Assembly (NCBI GenBank): GCA_963556695.1
Contig: CAUWAG010000003.1
Location: 62,001 to 126,000 of the forward strand
Source of the DNA: Anthostomella pinea
Lineage: Eukaryota; Ascomycota; Sordariomycetes; Xylariales; Xylariaceae
Direction: 5' to 3'
Length of the DNA: 64,000 nucleotides
Below, one piece after another: positions 33,216 to 45,863 of the stretch; positions within the stretch are counted from its first letter, which is position 1; each line of letters starts with the position of its first letter. The translations under genes were made by a program, and so were the position numbers. The notes below the pieces were generated by a model that was not told where the DNA came from, made no database searches, and worked only from the letters and a program-made list of their open reading frames with translations.

Positions 33216-36200
33216 ATGCCCGGTCTGGTCACTGCCACTGGTGTGCTGGCCTTCCTAGCCGACGAGGAGCCCGAGCTCAAGATCTTCGCCCTCCAGACTC
33301 TGAACGATGATATCGACACCGTTTGGTTCGAGGTCGCAGGCGCTCTTGGACAGATGTGTGTTGGACCTCTGTCTACCTTGAGGATAGCTACTGACCAATC
33401 TCCTTTCCAGCGAGGCTCTCTACGAAGACGATTCCTTCCCCGAGCGGAAACTGGCTGCGCTAGTTCTGTCCAAGGTCTACTATCATCTGCAGGCCTACGA
33501 TGAGAGCATGTTCTTCGCCCTCGCCGCCGGCGACCTCTTCAAGCTTGACACCCCGGGCGAGTTCGAGGAGACCATCATCTCCAAATGTGTCGACCACTAC
33601 ATTGCCACCAAGAACGAGAACCACGTCGTCCCCACCAAGAAGGATAAAGACAACGACACCTCGATGCCCGCCCTGGCCACCGCGTTCTCGAGCGGCACCG
33701 CCGACGGCAACGCCTCCGCTCTGATCTCACCCACCACGCCCTTCTCCCAGTCGACCCTGCCGTCAAAGTCCCTCCTTTCTCGAGCATCCACCGAAAACAC
33801 CATCCTTGACCCCTCGTTCGAACCTCAGAAGAAGCAGCACCGGTCGTCTTCCATCGCCCTGACCAACAACGAGCTGGACACCCGACGCGCCATTGACAGT
33901 GTCATTGAGCGCCTCTTTGAGAGCTGTTTGAGGGAGGGCCGCTACCAGCAGGTCGTGGGCATCGCGGTTGAGGCCAAGCGACTCGACGTGGTCAACAAGG
34001 TCATCCAGCGCGCTGATGACGACCATAAGCGGACGAAGGGCAAGACTGCCCAAGACGATGTCATGGGTCCCGCCGAGGAGCTGATGGATTACTGCCTGGG
34101 CATATGCATGGACGTCGTGCAAGAGAGGGCCTTCCGAGACGACATACTGCAGCTGGTGCTCGGCATCCTGACCAGTGGCAGAGCGAAAGATCCCGACTAC
34201 TTCTCCATCGCCAAGTGCATTGTCTACCTGAACAAGGATGAGCAGGCACGCACCGTCATCCAGCATCTTGTCAATTCTAGTACTGTCGAGGCCACAGCGA
34301 TTGCCTACCAGTTCGCTTTCGATCTGTATGACAACGGTACGCAGGAATTCCTTGGCAAGGTCATTTCGGCCCTTCCAAAGGGCGATGCTCCGGCGCAGCA
34401 AAAGGAGGCGCAAGGCACTGGCGAGTCCGAGAGCGAGCCCCTACTTGGCAGCAACGAGAACACTGGCGGCTCGGAGGACGTCGAGGTCGATGAGAAGAAG
34501 GCCGCCATCTACAAGAACATCCGGTCCATTCTCGACGGCACCACGACCATCAAGCTCAATCTCGAGTTCCTCTACCGCAATAACCACACAGACCTGAGCA
34601 TCCTGAACAAGGTGCGAGATAGCCTGGAAGGCCGGAACTCCATCTTCCACACCGCGGTGACCTTCTGCAATGCCTTCATGAATCAGGGCACCACCAACGA
34701 TAAGTTCTTCCGCGACAACCTGGAATGGCTCGGCAAGGCCGTCAACTGGTCCAAGTTTACCGCTACTGCGGCACTGGGCGTCATCCACCGCGGAAACCTC
34801 TCTCAGTCCAGGAAGCTCCTCGAGCCCTACCTGCCCCGAGGCGCTGGCGGAATTAACAGCGGCTCGCCATACTCCCAGGGCGGTGCGCTGTACGCGTATG
34901 GTCTGATCCACGCCAACCACGGCGCCGACGCTCTAGACTACCTCAAGACACAGTTCTCTGCGGCTGAGGAGGAGGTTATTCAGCATGGTGGTGCTCTGGG
35001 TCTCGGCCTGGCTGGCATGGCGAGTGGCAACGAGGAGATATTTGACAACCTCAAGGCTGTTCTCTATGCCGACTCGGCTCTGAACGGTGAGGCTGTGGGT
35101 CTGTCTATGGGCTTGATCATGCTCGGCACCGGCAACGTGAAGGCACTGGAAGACATGGTGGCCTACGCGCACGAGACGTCGCACGAGAAGAGCGTCCGAG
35201 GTCTGGCCCTAGGCATGGCCCTGATCATGTACGGCCGGCAAGAAGGCGCCGACGTCATGATAGAAGGACTGCTCAACGATCCGGACCCAACCCTGCGATA
35301 CGGCGGAATCATGACCGTCGCCATGGCCTACTGCGGCACTGGCAGCAACAAGGCTATCAGAAAGCTACTGCATATCGCCGTCAGCGATGTCAACGACGAC
35401 GTGCGCCGGATTGCCGTCATGAGCTTGGGGTTCATCCTGTTCCGAAAGCCCGGCAGCGTCCCCCGCATGGTCGAGCTTCTCTCCGAGTCCTACAACCCTC
35501 ACGTCCGGTACGGCTCTGCGATGGCGCTGGGCATTTCGTGCGCGGGAACTGGGCTGGACGAGGCCATCGACCTGCTCGAGCCGATGATGAAGGACCCGAC
35601 CGACTTTGTCCGACAGGGAGCACTGATCGCGCTCGCCATGATCATGATCCAGCAGAACGAGGTGATGAACCCCAAGGTAGCAGCGATCCGCAAGACGCTC
35701 AAGAAGGTTGTTGGCGACCGGCACGAGGACGCCATGACCAAATTCGGTGCCGCCCTTGCTTTGGGTATCATCGACGCTGGAGGACGTAACTGCACCATCG
35801 GCCTGCAGACCCAGACCGGCAATCTCAACATGGCTGGCATCGTGGGCATGGCTGTCTTCACCCAGTATTGGTACTGGTTCCCCTTCACTCACTTCCTATC
35901 TCTAGCATTCAGCCCGACGTCCATCATCGCACTCGACCACGACTTGGATATCCTTGACGTCAAGTTCCAATGCGCAACGAAGCCCAGCCTCTTCGACTAT
36001 CCTCCCGAGCAGGAAGTGAAGACCGAGGAGGGGCCTGCGTTGATTGCGACGGCCATCTTGTCGACCACTGCCCAGGCCAAACGCCGCGCCCAGAAGAAAG
36101 AGAAGGCGCAGCGTCGGGAGAGCATGGACATTGACACCACCACCACGCCCACCATCTCTAAGCCGGCTGAAGGCAGTGACAAGATGGACGTCGATGACAA

Positions 36201-36796
36201 GGCTAAGTCTGGGGAGGAGAATAAAGACAAGAAAGAGGATACGCCAGCGCCGGGCGAGAAGGAGGGCTCGGCGCCTCCGACCGACCTTAAGAAGAGGTCA
36301 GAAAAGGAGAAGCCGGGCTATGAACTCGATAACATGAGCCGAGTCTTGCCTGGGCAGCTCAAGTACATCAGTCTCCCCAAGGGACGATACTGGCCGGTCA
36401 AGCTGCTCAGGGCTGGTCCATTGGTAAGTTTGAACTGGCACTACTCTTGTTGCCGCCATCCAAGCCCGATTGCTAATTGTGACTCAGCCTACTCGTGGCC
36501 CCATTCTCCTACATGACATGCAGCCCGAGAAGGAGAAAGCCCTCATCGAAGAGAAGCTGAAGAAGGTGGCTACCGAGAAGGCCCCGGTTGCCGGAGGTAA
36601 CGGTCAGGGCAGGACTTCTCGGTCGGAGGCGGACGCCTTGCTAAGCCGAATGCTGGCTACTCGGGGCATAAATGAGAGCGGCGCGGCTGCGGCGGCTGGT
36701 GTGCTCACGGCTGTGGACGAGGACGCAGAGGGAGATGAGGAGGCCCAGCCCCCGCGCGATTTCGACTATTTCACCGAGACTGAGGGTGAGGAATAG
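33216..36796 (+). CDS. RPN2: 26S proteasome regulatory subunit RPN2 (non-ATPase base subunit)
   Basis: Scaffold of the 19S base, binding Rpn13 and helping substrate entry. Three exons: 33216-33355, 33411-36423, 36488-36796; 1153 aa, normal for ascomycete Rpn2. The 55-bp first intron splits an Ile codon (GALGQ|IEALYEDD); the second (64 bp) joins AGPL to PTRGPILL. The N-terminal helical repeats are followed by the Rpn1/Rpn2-type PC repeats (about residues 410-790), e.g. GALYAYGLIHANHG, GEAVGLSMGLIMLGTGN, SVRGLALGMALIMYG and LRYGGIMTVAMAYCGTG. A charged Lys/Glu-rich insertion (about 900-985) precedes the C-terminal sheet. The tail RDFDYFTETEGEE is the acidic Rpn13-binding type end. Not linked to its neighbours functionally. 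Confidence 0.96.
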
Positions 36797-39596
36797 ATGC
36801 TAGAAAGTCGGCTTGGCAGTTGGCCACCTTGTACACTGTAATTTTAGCTGTGCAATAGTCACTTCAAAACGTGGAATAATCACTGCCGCAAGGCGCCTAC
36901 GTTTTATACCCTTTCTGTTTTGAGCATGAACATGCCGTGAGGGGACGCTCAATGCTGGTCATCATACCTAGTACATATGTATCAGGACAGCATGACAGCA
37001 AGTCCCTGTGAGCGCGACGATTTCTCGAAACAATGAAGCTGCACACGGAGGTCCATTGACGAGTGGTGGGCAACGATTTGCAAGTCTATGCTGAGCACCA
37101 ACTGACCGTAAGGTGTGTTTGAACAGGCCGAGATCGCATCCACGGCAAGAGGTGAGCTCTAGGTAGGCGACTGATATACCCATCCCTTCTACATGGCCGT
37201 GAGACGCGCTGCTGAAGCGAGAAAGGGGGCCTCTCAGCGGCCAGTATCTTCGGCAGACTAAACAGACGACGGGATCCGAACAGCTTACCTACAGCGCATG
37301 GGATTTGTACCGCGCGTTCAATCTTCCATTGAGCATGTTCTACAGACTGGGTTCTCTCGAGCTTGCTCTGTGCAAGGCTCGCGAGTTGATTCTCATGGTG
37401 TAGGCGGAGCCTCTCACCGGGAGAGATGGACTGGTGCTGCCATGGCTCCGAGCATGACCTAGCTTCATATGCGTCACCATGGGCCAGCAGGTGTGTCTTG
37501 TACCCCCTTTTCATTTCGTGCCCCTTTGCTTAAACAGTGCACCTCGAGTCCCAGGGAACTCTGGTGTCAGGTGTGACCACCTAAGGTACCTCTCACGGGC
37601 ACCACTGCCATGTAACCAAGCAACCTTATGTTCTCTCAGGAGCCAGTATGATGAAGTTCAACAGACCATCGCCGCGCAAACGTGCCTGTGACGCTTGGCT
37701 GTAGTGTTGTATGCATCAAACACGGGACTGAGTACATAATGGCAGCATATTCCAAGCTTCCCCGTCCATCTCTTTAAGCTCCCGTATCATAAGAATTCTT
37801 CCCATAACGTTCTCTTGGATCACATGCCGCCTTGGACATGTAACTGGCCTTCAATAAGATGCTAACGGTCGGCCGGGTACTTGGCCTGCGGAGCACACGT
37901 CGTCTGGCAGTACCATATGGACAGGATCACCGCGCAGCGCCAAGTATGCATGTACTCGCATGAGTCCACAGGCATGTCCACGGCGCTCATCCATGATAGT
38001 TGTGTGGTCTGCGTGCAAGAGCCTATAAAGTGAGAAATGTCCAAGTCTAGGACCCCCTCAGCCCCCTATCTCTGCTGATACCCCCGTAAGCGTACGTGTC
38101 TAGTGGGTTCACAAGTGTTGGGTTGCTCAGTCGTCATCGCGAATAACGATGGCGACATCGATTAGAGCGTCACATCTGGAGTTTCTCAGAAGCGGCATCT
38201 TCAAGTTCATATCTCAACACACCTCAAACATACAGTGATTGGTTCGTGTTACGGTACCAAAGCCCGCCTATACCCATAAAAAACATATCACATTGCAACG
38301 GGAGTCCGAGGATCCCGTCACAAATCGGTCGTTCATCTGGAGAGTCGGGAATCGGGATGGCGGTGTTTATCTTATGAGTACACCGTCGAGATGTGATGTT
38401 TATAAGGTGAAGCCACGACGGTACTTATTGCTAACGGCACTATGGCTTGGGTATACGCCGCATAAACACCGACTCGAAGCGGCGGATGCCCGGTGAGACG
38501 TCGATTGGATACGGGTTTGTACCAATCTGATTTTGTGTTGAAGTAGAGATGGTGAAGTAGAACGACATAATAAAGGGACGCCGACAAGCCCGCGGACCCG
38601 TCGGAGCAAAGCGATTAGCGAAAGGTCGGGCAGCGGCAGCGGCATCGGCGCCGACCCGACGGCATGTGCTATCAGTTCACAGGTGTTGCGACCCCTGAAA
38701 GTTAGCCCTGCAGCTGCCAGCCGCAGGGCACCGGACGAGGGTTCCCATTGCAGCATTGCTTACTACTTTCCACCCTATTGTCTGTCCTCATCACACTCGA
38801 GTTCGACATCTCCCATCTATCATCGTGGCCAGCCACACACGCCTAGACTACCTTCAAATACGGTAACTAACAGCATGCCGTATATCGGCAGGTAAGCTGC
38901 CTGGTTGCCGGGGGTAGTTACCTACGTGTAGTAGTCGGGGTGATCGGTTTCTCTCTCTCTTCCTTCCTGGTACTGCTAGGTATCATCAATCCCGTCTCTT
39001 GCAAGGAGGTCTCGTCGAAGTCGACGCTATTACCTGACGAAAGACGGCGACTGGGCCGCCTCTACTTCTGCTACTTTCTCCGTCTCCGTTTCGCCCTCGT
39101 TCCCGACTTTGATACGTGTGCCACGTACACGTACACATACACGTACTCACGCCTACAGTAGAGATATATATAGGTACACCGAGGTAGATAGGTAGGTAGG
39201 TACCCACCTCTCGCTGTACTACTCGTGTCTCCCAAATCTCTTCCGTGACAAGGCGATCGACTGTCGTTAGCTCGATGCTCGATATCTCTTTCCTTTGCTT
39301 GCCTCCAGCTTCGGTTGTGTATCCTCACCAGACATCCGACACGCCGACCGAGTACTACTCACGTCCCCTAGGACTGGTCCGACCTGCTTGTTCGCCGAGC
39401 CGTCCTTCCACCACCCGAACCCTACTGCCAAACACACCAACGGCTCTGCGACCCCCAGATCTTTCCAACGCCCGCCACTCGTCGCCTCAGTCTGCGAATT
39501 TGTGACTTGGGTTGGCCCGCGGCTATGGGCATACCATTGAGACCTTGTAGCTGATTCAAGGGCAAACCTCTTACGCTGCTTCCTACGCGCCGAGCC
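36797..39596. other. intergenic, RPN2 3' flank and sulfite oxidase promoter
   Basis: 2.8 kb without a supported gene. It contains a CACGTACACGTACAC-type dinucleotide-like run (39113-39145) and a (GGTA)n run (39181-39202) shortly before the next gene. Confidence 0.5.
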
Positions 39597-41471
39597 ATGT
39601 CAATACCGCTTTCGAGACACCTCGGTCGTGAGCTGTTGAAGGCTGCGAGACGGCCACCGACGACCTTCCAATGCATACATCGCCCCCAGACACGACAGCT
39701 GAGTAGCTCCTCTGCCAGACCCGTCAACTTGCGAACCGCATTCCGAGAGGCCGCTTCGAAGCCCGCTTCGAAGCCCGCCTCCAAGACACACCCTAGCCCA
39801 AGGGGTCGCATGCGGCCTCTCCCGATACTAGCCGCTGGCACTGGGCTGCTCACTGTTCTGTTCACAGTCCTGCGACCCGTCTCGCATGAGCCGCTCCAGG
39901 TACCCGCCGAAACGACGATACCACCGGCCGAACAAGCCCCGGACGACGACGGTGGCGACGGTCTGCCCCGCTACCGACTATCGCAAGTGAAGGAGCATGG
40001 GCCGAAGTCGGAGAGGCCCTGGGTGATACATGAGGACAAGGTCTACGACATCACCGACTGGGCGCCTGCTCATCCAGGGGGGGAAGTTATCCTCCGCGCA
40101 GCCGGTGGCAGCATCGAACCGTACTGGGACATCTTCGCCATTCACAAGTCGCAGTATGTCCGGGACATCCTTGAGCAGTACGTCGTGGGCAAGCTTCATC
40201 CCGACGATCTCGCCAATGGACGGCCGCTGCTGGACAGCATCGAAGATCCCTTTGTCTCTGATCCAGTGAGGGATGCGAGACTGCGCAAGATGACGGAGAA
40301 GCCGTGCAATGCAGAGACACCCGCCGACGAGCTTGCCGAATCCTTCCTCACGCCGAACGAGGTCTTTTACGTACGCAACCACATGTGGGTGCCGGTCGTG
40401 GAGGAAGTCGAGGCGGACAAGCACGGCATCAACATCGAGCTTCCGGATGGTGATGTGAGGACTTACAGCATTGGGGAGTTGAAGGCCCGCTTCAAGCAGC
40501 ACACCGTAACGGCCGTTCTCCAGTGCTCCGGCAACCGTCGCAACGATATGACGCGTCTCGCGAAGCAGACGAATGGTCTTCAATGGACCGTGGGCGCTAT
40601 TAGTTGTGCAAAGTGGGAAGGCGTACGTCTTCGGGACGTGCTCGCTGATGCTGGTCTGTCGCTCAGCGATCCAGGAGAGGATGCGCAGCACGTGCAATTC
40701 TCGGGCCTCGAGGCCTATGGCGCAAGCATACCCATCGAGTCTGCTATCGACCCCAAGGGCGACGCGCTGCTCGCCTTCAAGATGAATGACGAGCTCCTGC
40801 CGCGCGACCATGGCTTTCCTGTAAGGGTCATCGTTCCGGGCCATGTGGCCGCTAGATGTGTCAAATGGGTGAACAAGATTGTGGTCAGCGATGAGGAGAG
40901 CAACACGAGCTGGCAGCGCAAAGACTACAAATGCTTTGGCCCCAACGAGACATCGCAGGACTGGGACAAGTACAAGTCGATCCAGGTGATGCCCATCACC
41001 AGCGCGATTACACGGTCGAAGCTGAAACCCATCGCAAAGGATCAACTGGGCGTCAGGGCTGCCGGAGATGTACCCAAAGACACAGCCAGCGGCCGGGTTG
41101 TGCAGCTCGAGGGATATGCCTACTCGGGTGGCGGACGAGAGATCCAGCGCGTCGACATCAGCCTGGATGGCGGAGGAACCTGGGACCAAGCCCGACTGGT
41201 GGACGACGAGAAACTCGAACAGGGCAGCAAGGCGTGGTGCTGGAAGAGATGGCGATACGAGGGCACCTTGCCCACGGTTCCGGATGACGACAAGGGCGAG
41301 GCCAAGACGACGTTTGTGGTCAAAGCCACGGACGACGCGTACAACACGCAGCCCGAGACCCACAAGAGCATCTACAACCTGAGAGGCAACCTGGCGACAG
41401 CATGGCACCGCGTCGATTTCGACTGTGCCTCGAGTCCTGGCGACTGTGGACCCGCGGACGGCCAGAAGTAA
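39597..41471 (+). CDS. sulfite oxidase, mitochondrial, with N-terminal cytochrome b5 domain
   Basis: Molybdenum-cofactor enzyme that oxidises sulfite to sulfate and passes electrons through a b5 heme to cytochrome c in the mitochondrial intermembrane space. Single exon, 624 aa. Layout: Arg/Ser-rich mitochondrial presequence (1-60), a hydrophobic anchor (ILAAGTGLLTVLFTVL, about 80-95), cytochrome b5 domain (about 125-200; heme-ligand motif AHPGGEVILRAAGG), Moco domain (VLQCSGNRRNDM, whose Cys is the molybdenum ligand; YGASIPIESA), and the C-terminal Mo-oxidoreductase dimerisation domain (RVDISLDGGGTWDQA). A b5-fused form matches the animal type; plant enzymes lack it. The presequence contains a small Ala-Ser-Lys-Pro repeat from a 12-bp duplication near 39751-39785. 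Confidence 0.94.
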   Translation: MSIPLSRHLGRELLKAARRPPTTFQCIHRPQTRQLSSSSARPVNLRTAFREAASKPASKPASKTHPSPRGRMRPLPILAAGTGLLTVLFTVLRPVSHEPLQVPAETTIPPAEQAPDDDGGDGLPRYRLSQVKEHGPKSERPWVIHEDKVYDITDWAPAHPGGEVILRAAGGSIEPYWDIFAIHKSQYVRDILEQYVVGKLHPDDLANGRPLLDSIEDPFVSDPVRDARLRKMTEKPCNAETPADELAESFLTPNEVFYVRNHMWVPVVEEVEADKHGINIELPDGDVRTYSIGELKARFKQHTVTAVLQCSGNRRNDMTRLAKQTNGLQWTVGAISCAKWEGVRLRDVLADAGLSLSDPGEDAQHVQFSGLEAYGASIPIESAIDPKGDALLAFKMNDELLPRDHGFPVRVIVPGHVAARCVKWVNKIVVSDEESNTSWQRKDYKCFGPNETSQDWDKYKSIQVMPITSAITRSKLKPIAKDQLGVRAAGDVPKDTASGRVVQLEGYAYSGGGREIQRVDISLDGGGTWDQARLVDDEKLEQGSKAWCWKRWRYEGTLPTVPDDDKGEAKTTFVVKATDDAYNTQPETHKSIYNLRGNLATAWHRVDFDCASSPGDCGPADGQK

Positions 41472-42283
41472 TACGGGCACTCTATCTGGAAGGGTGACAC
41501 GTGCGTGTTTGTCGGCCGAGGCAAGGCGGCGCTTCTGATATTAATCTGTACATCAGCATGGCTTGAGGGAGCTGCGGCGTTTGGAGTGTCAGCCATGGCT
41601 GCTGTTGAGTTGGTATATTTATCCTTTTGGACGGTCCGGCAATAGGTAGACTGCTCTTATACCACGGGTACTCTTCGTACAGCTGTCAGTTTATGGTGGC
41701 CAGATTGGACTGGCCAATCTTCAGCATCGTATTGGAATTAGGCACTGACGACTGTTCCGGGGTCTTGGAATGCGATCGTGGTGCCCAGAACATTTTGAGC
41801 CGGGCCGTGGTCGTGGTTTTGTGCTGGTAACAAATTCACTGTATCACAGCTATGTGAATTGCAGGCGAGGTATCATGACATGGACAGATCAATCATCAAC
41901 TATACCAAGTGAAACACTGAAGATTACGATATTTTATATTAGGAAGTTGCGTATAGTTACGTACCACGAACCAGAATTCGTACTCAAACGTAAAACATAA
42001 GTCGTCAATCTAGGAAGGGGTATTGTTGTCCAACCATCACCAACGCCAGCAATCCCTTCCCGATGAACTAATAAACCAAAACCGAGAACATAGCCGTCAT
42101 GCTTATAGAAGTATGCGCCCTATTTGCCAACTCCAACGACCCCAAGACAAGAGTAGGGCAATTCATACCGGCGCAATTTAAACCTTGGCGCACTTGTCCA
42201 AACCGATATCATCGCCATGGTCGCTCTAACCCATGTCCAGTTCCATATTCTGTGTCGCCCCGTTTGTTCGGTGTCATTTTGGC
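41472..42283. other. intergenic between convergent genes
   Basis: 3' flanks of sulfite oxidase and the MARVEL gene. AT-rich at 41820-42000. No gene seen. Confidence 0.5.
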
Positions 42284-42891
42284 CTACGCACCAGCGTAGG
42301 CGTTCGTGTTCTTGGGGGTGGCGCCGTGTCCGCGGCTGCGCATAGCCTCGATGGCATCGAGAACGGTCAAGAACATGAAGAGGAGCCTGCGGTACAGATT
42401 AGCCGGCTGTGCCTTCTTTAACCAAGTACGGGTCGAGCGGATGATCAACTTACCAGAGGAAGAAGCCAAAGACGACAGCGGCCTCGGTCGAGCCGCAGTA
42501 GGAATTGCCATAGCAGTGGCGAGGACCACCGATCCAGACGGCCAAGGCGATAGATCCGGCGAACCAGAAGATGGTGGTCAGGATGTTCAGAGCCAGGGCG
42601 GCCAACTTGTGGAAGATACTGGTCAGGTAGAGTGGGGTGAGGCCGACGTAGGCCAGGACGAGCAAGGACCAGACGGAGTTGAATATCATGAAGTTGACCC
42701 TTGACGGAGAGTACCCGCCGAAACCGAAGACGCTGCTATAGCCACTCGAGACTGTAGGCACATAGCTGTCAGCGCGGACAGATACGCAAAGGGATCGGGG
42801 GTTCTTTCTTACCATAGGCTGTCAGGCCCAGTTCGATGATGGCGAACACGGCCGCCACGATGTGGACGATGGGCACAAACCTCGCGACCAT
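42284..42891 (-). CDS. MARVEL-domain four-helix membrane protein
   Basis: Small polytopic protein, 159 aa, three minus-strand exons: 42891-42813, 42751-42454, 42386-42284; introns of 61 and 67 bp restore frame at TAY|VSSGYS and FFLW|LLFMF. Four hydrophobic segments are visible: FVPIVHIVAAVFAIIELGL, NSVWSLLVLAYVGL, LAALALNILTTIFWFAGSIA and VVFGFFLWLLFMFLTVLDAI. Two Cys flank the third loop (HCYGNSYC). This is the usual layout of fungal MARVEL proteins (Nce102/Fhn1 relatives and others), which organise plasma-membrane domains or vesicle traffic. Whether it is the Nce102 orthologue is not clear. The C-terminus RSRGHGATPKNTNAYAGA is short and basic. Confidence 0.87.
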
Positions 42892-44065
42892 GGTGACCTC
42901 TCTAGCTGGGTGTAGTGTAGGGGGGTGTAGGTGTCGATTGGGTGTTTGGCAGACAATATACCACCTGTACGGTCAGCTTGGTGCTATGCTACTCGGGAGC
43001 TTGCAGATGCTGTCAAGATGTAGGTTGGGAAGCAGTGCAAGCGGTGAACGCAGATGGGAGAGTTCAAGAAAGGCAAGAGAAAAATAGCCGGCCTGGGCTG
43101 GGGAGGAGTGTTCCAGTGTATAAGTAGTGGCGCGCTTGACACCACGACGGCAGCGTCACTACCTAACCTCAGGTAGGTCGGGTACCAGGAGCGACTGGTG
43201 ATTCGTCTGGACGGTGCAGATCTGGCAGTCTGGGTGGCCGCTACTGGACCTGCGGCTTGACGAAGATTGGCGAAGCTCCGGCTTCAAAGCCATGACGTGA
43301 CGTGCCTGGTCATGATTCAGATGGCGTTGGAACAAGGCAAGGCACCATGGGGTAACCCGGACGGAATCTTGGCTTGTATGCGTCGGGATGGGATGCACAC
43401 ATCCGGTCGAAACCAGGGCGTGCATGGATTCCCAGAGCAGGGAACCATCCAAATGGATATGAAGAAACAGCCTCGTGATGCGAAGGCCTGGAACTTCCAT
43501 TTGGAGCTGGAGGTGATATCCTCACACAAGCCTCAAAAGGCGTCGTCATCTTCCAACTTCTAACTTCCCAGGCCCCTGTGGCGTCCAGCGAGGGCGGCGA
43601 GGCAGCGAGGGTGGCAAGGCCGGCAAGTCGGCACCAGTGACGTCATCACGCCCCAGGTCTCAGGCCCTGGCAGCCCAAGGCCCCAAGCTCTTTACTGCTT
43701 CGGGAAGCGGGGTGGGTACCTAGCTCTAGCTAGGGCAGCTGTCATCCAATGTGTCTGTTCAGTGTTCACATGGCTGGAACACATTGTCTCCTTCTCCTTG
43801 CACTCACCAACAGCAGAAATTAGTCAGACCACCATCAAAGAGGTACGCATGAAACGAGGTCCAGGCAACGGCATCGGCGCATGCTAGATGGCAATGCAGC
43901 TAAAGAGCCGTGCAAATAATAAAACCATGAACCCATGTCACGGCATCAATGCTGCCTGATTTCACACCGGACGAGCACTACAAGATACGCCAAAGAATTG
44001 CTTGTGGGTAGGGAATGAGTCCAACCTCCATGCTCTCGGGATGGTCTATAGATACGACATGGGTA
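42892..44065. other. intergenic, MARVEL promoter and chitinase 3' flank
   Basis: No gene supported. CCCAGG/GGCAAGGCCGGCAAG-type short repeats near 43590-43680. The left part should hold the MARVEL gene promoter. Confidence 0.45.
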
Positions 44066-45418
44066 TTACAGCTCATCTTTGGTATCGAGACCCTTCACGC
44101 CGACATTGAGAGCTTTCAGGTGAGCCCAGTCGGGCGCATCCTCACCCAGACCCCATGCGAACACGCCCCCTAGTTTCTTTTCCGTGACAATCAGGGGAAA
44201 CTTTCTCAGGATGGCTTCAGGCGTATCAAACGTCCACCACAGACCCTCGACCTCGTCCCAGTACCAGTAGCCTCCACCAACCTCATCGTATTGCCCATCC
44301 TTTATTGCCTTCCCAAACGACAGCTTGACATCGTCAGGCACCGCATCATGCCACGAGAAGACGCCGGTCTTCCCCAGATCAGCACCCGTCTCTGGATCCT
44401 CCATGAGACCGGTCGGGCATCCGACAGCGTGCTCGGCGCATGACTTGCCCTCAGTGCGGAAGTACTTGGTATAGAATGCGAAGCCCAGGTTGATCTTGGT
44501 TGACGGCACCCCTCTCGCCAGGTACGCCTCCACCGTCTCCAGGCTTAGCTGAACCCCTGTATGATGCTTGGTCACATTGTCCCGCCGGTTCATCAGATCA
44601 TATGTCATGACGTTGAAGAAATCCAGCGACTCCATGATTTTGGGAACCGTCTCGGGAGTGAAGGCAAACATGTCGCGTGGGATACCGGGAACGGCAGCAG
44701 AGATGAGCTTGTTGGGGCCGAGCACATTTCGGATCTCAGTGAGAAGCAGGGGATACGCGGTGATTTCCCAAGTCTTGTGTTCATTCGGAACTTGCTTGTA
44801 ATCCTCGCCATTTCCCCTGGGATTGATAGTCAGCACGTATTCCTGCATGTGGAGTGGTAAAGGAGCAAGAGCTCACCCCGGATATTCCCAGTCAATGTCA
44901 ACACCTGACACGCAAGGTTTAGTCCGCAACCCTGCCTTCATAGCTGAAACTTTGGACTCAGGGACTGACCATCAGCACCGGTGTGGTCGACCATGGCAGC
45001 GACGTTGCGTGCGAATTTGGAGCGACTCTCGTCGGAACGCGCAGCAGTGTCGAAGCCTGCCGTATCGCCCCAACCACCAATAGCCACCATGATCTTGGTC
45101 CCGGGATGGAACTGTGATCGAGCGTCCTCTACCGACATGAACAGCGGCCAGCTGGAGCTTCCTTCCTCTCGGTTGAAGAGGTCTGAACCCATGAACGCCA
45201 TTGCGACATGCGTGATGGACGCGCTGAGAGAGGCATCGGGGATCACAGGGTGTTGGCTGTTCTGTCATGTCAGCATCTTGGCCTCTAAAACTTGGGAGCA
45301 GATAATGTGAAACGCACCCAGTGAGATACATAATGTTACGCATCGGAGATGCTATGGCTGAAGATACCGCCATGACAAGCATCCAAAAGGAGACGATTCG
45401 TTGCCAGGAGGCGGCCAT
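44066..45418 (-). CDS. secreted GH18 chitinase
   Basis: Glycoside hydrolase family 18 enzyme that cleaves chitin or related glycans by substrate-assisted catalysis. Four minus-strand exons: 45418-45318, 45256-44970, 44904-44877, 44816-44066; 388 aa. Exon 3 is only 28 nt and carries the catalytic motif: joining it gives DGVDIDWEYPGGNGEDY, i.e. DxxDxDxE with the acid/base Glu intact. Residues 1-24 (basic start, hydrophobic core MLVMAVSSAIA) look like a secretion signal. Other barrel strands are HVAMAFMGS, TKIMVAIGGWGD (substrate-side SxGG variant), FFNVMTYDLMNRRD and GGVFAWGLGEDA. No chitin-binding module is seen. Divergent from JIP5 with a 445-bp shared promoter. Confidence 0.93.
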
Positions 45419-45863
45419 GTCGATAGGTGGAGGTCAAGCCGAGTTCATGCTTAGACCTTGATCCTCTCCAGTGTCACCGGTGCAGGCAACACGGCCAGAT
45501 ATACACTGTCAGGGAAGAGGCGAACTCGCAGCAGAACTGAGAGGAGACTGGAGTTTCCGAAACGGAGCGCGTAATACAGAGGATGGACGAGCACATGAAC
45601 CGTTCGACCTCAACCGGCCGGGTTGGGAGTGGAAGACGCGGGGCAGCTGGCAGACGGCCGGCGGGTGCCAACAAAAGCGTATACTATGTGGACCCATTTA
45701 TTCTTTTCCTTCAGCCTTTTATTGCTTTGACCTTCAAGGTGCTCGACCTGTCGCCCATCTGATGATCAGAGGGAACAGGCAGTCTTCCTCAACACTTCTG
45801 ATCAATTGGAATATTTGTGAGATGACATTTGATACGTAATATTCTGCGTGGTCAATTGCCATC
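45419..45863. other. divergent promoter, chitinase and JIP5
   Basis: 445-bp shared upstream region. No clear motif beyond ordinary AT-rich stretches near JIP5. Confidence 0.45.

Noticed and set aside
39978..41480. 500-aa open frame on the minus strand across the sulfite oxidase gene
   Set aside because: It lies wholly antisense to a gene with clear b5 and Moco domains. Its residues show no domain, and such mirror frames are common in GC-rich coding DNA.
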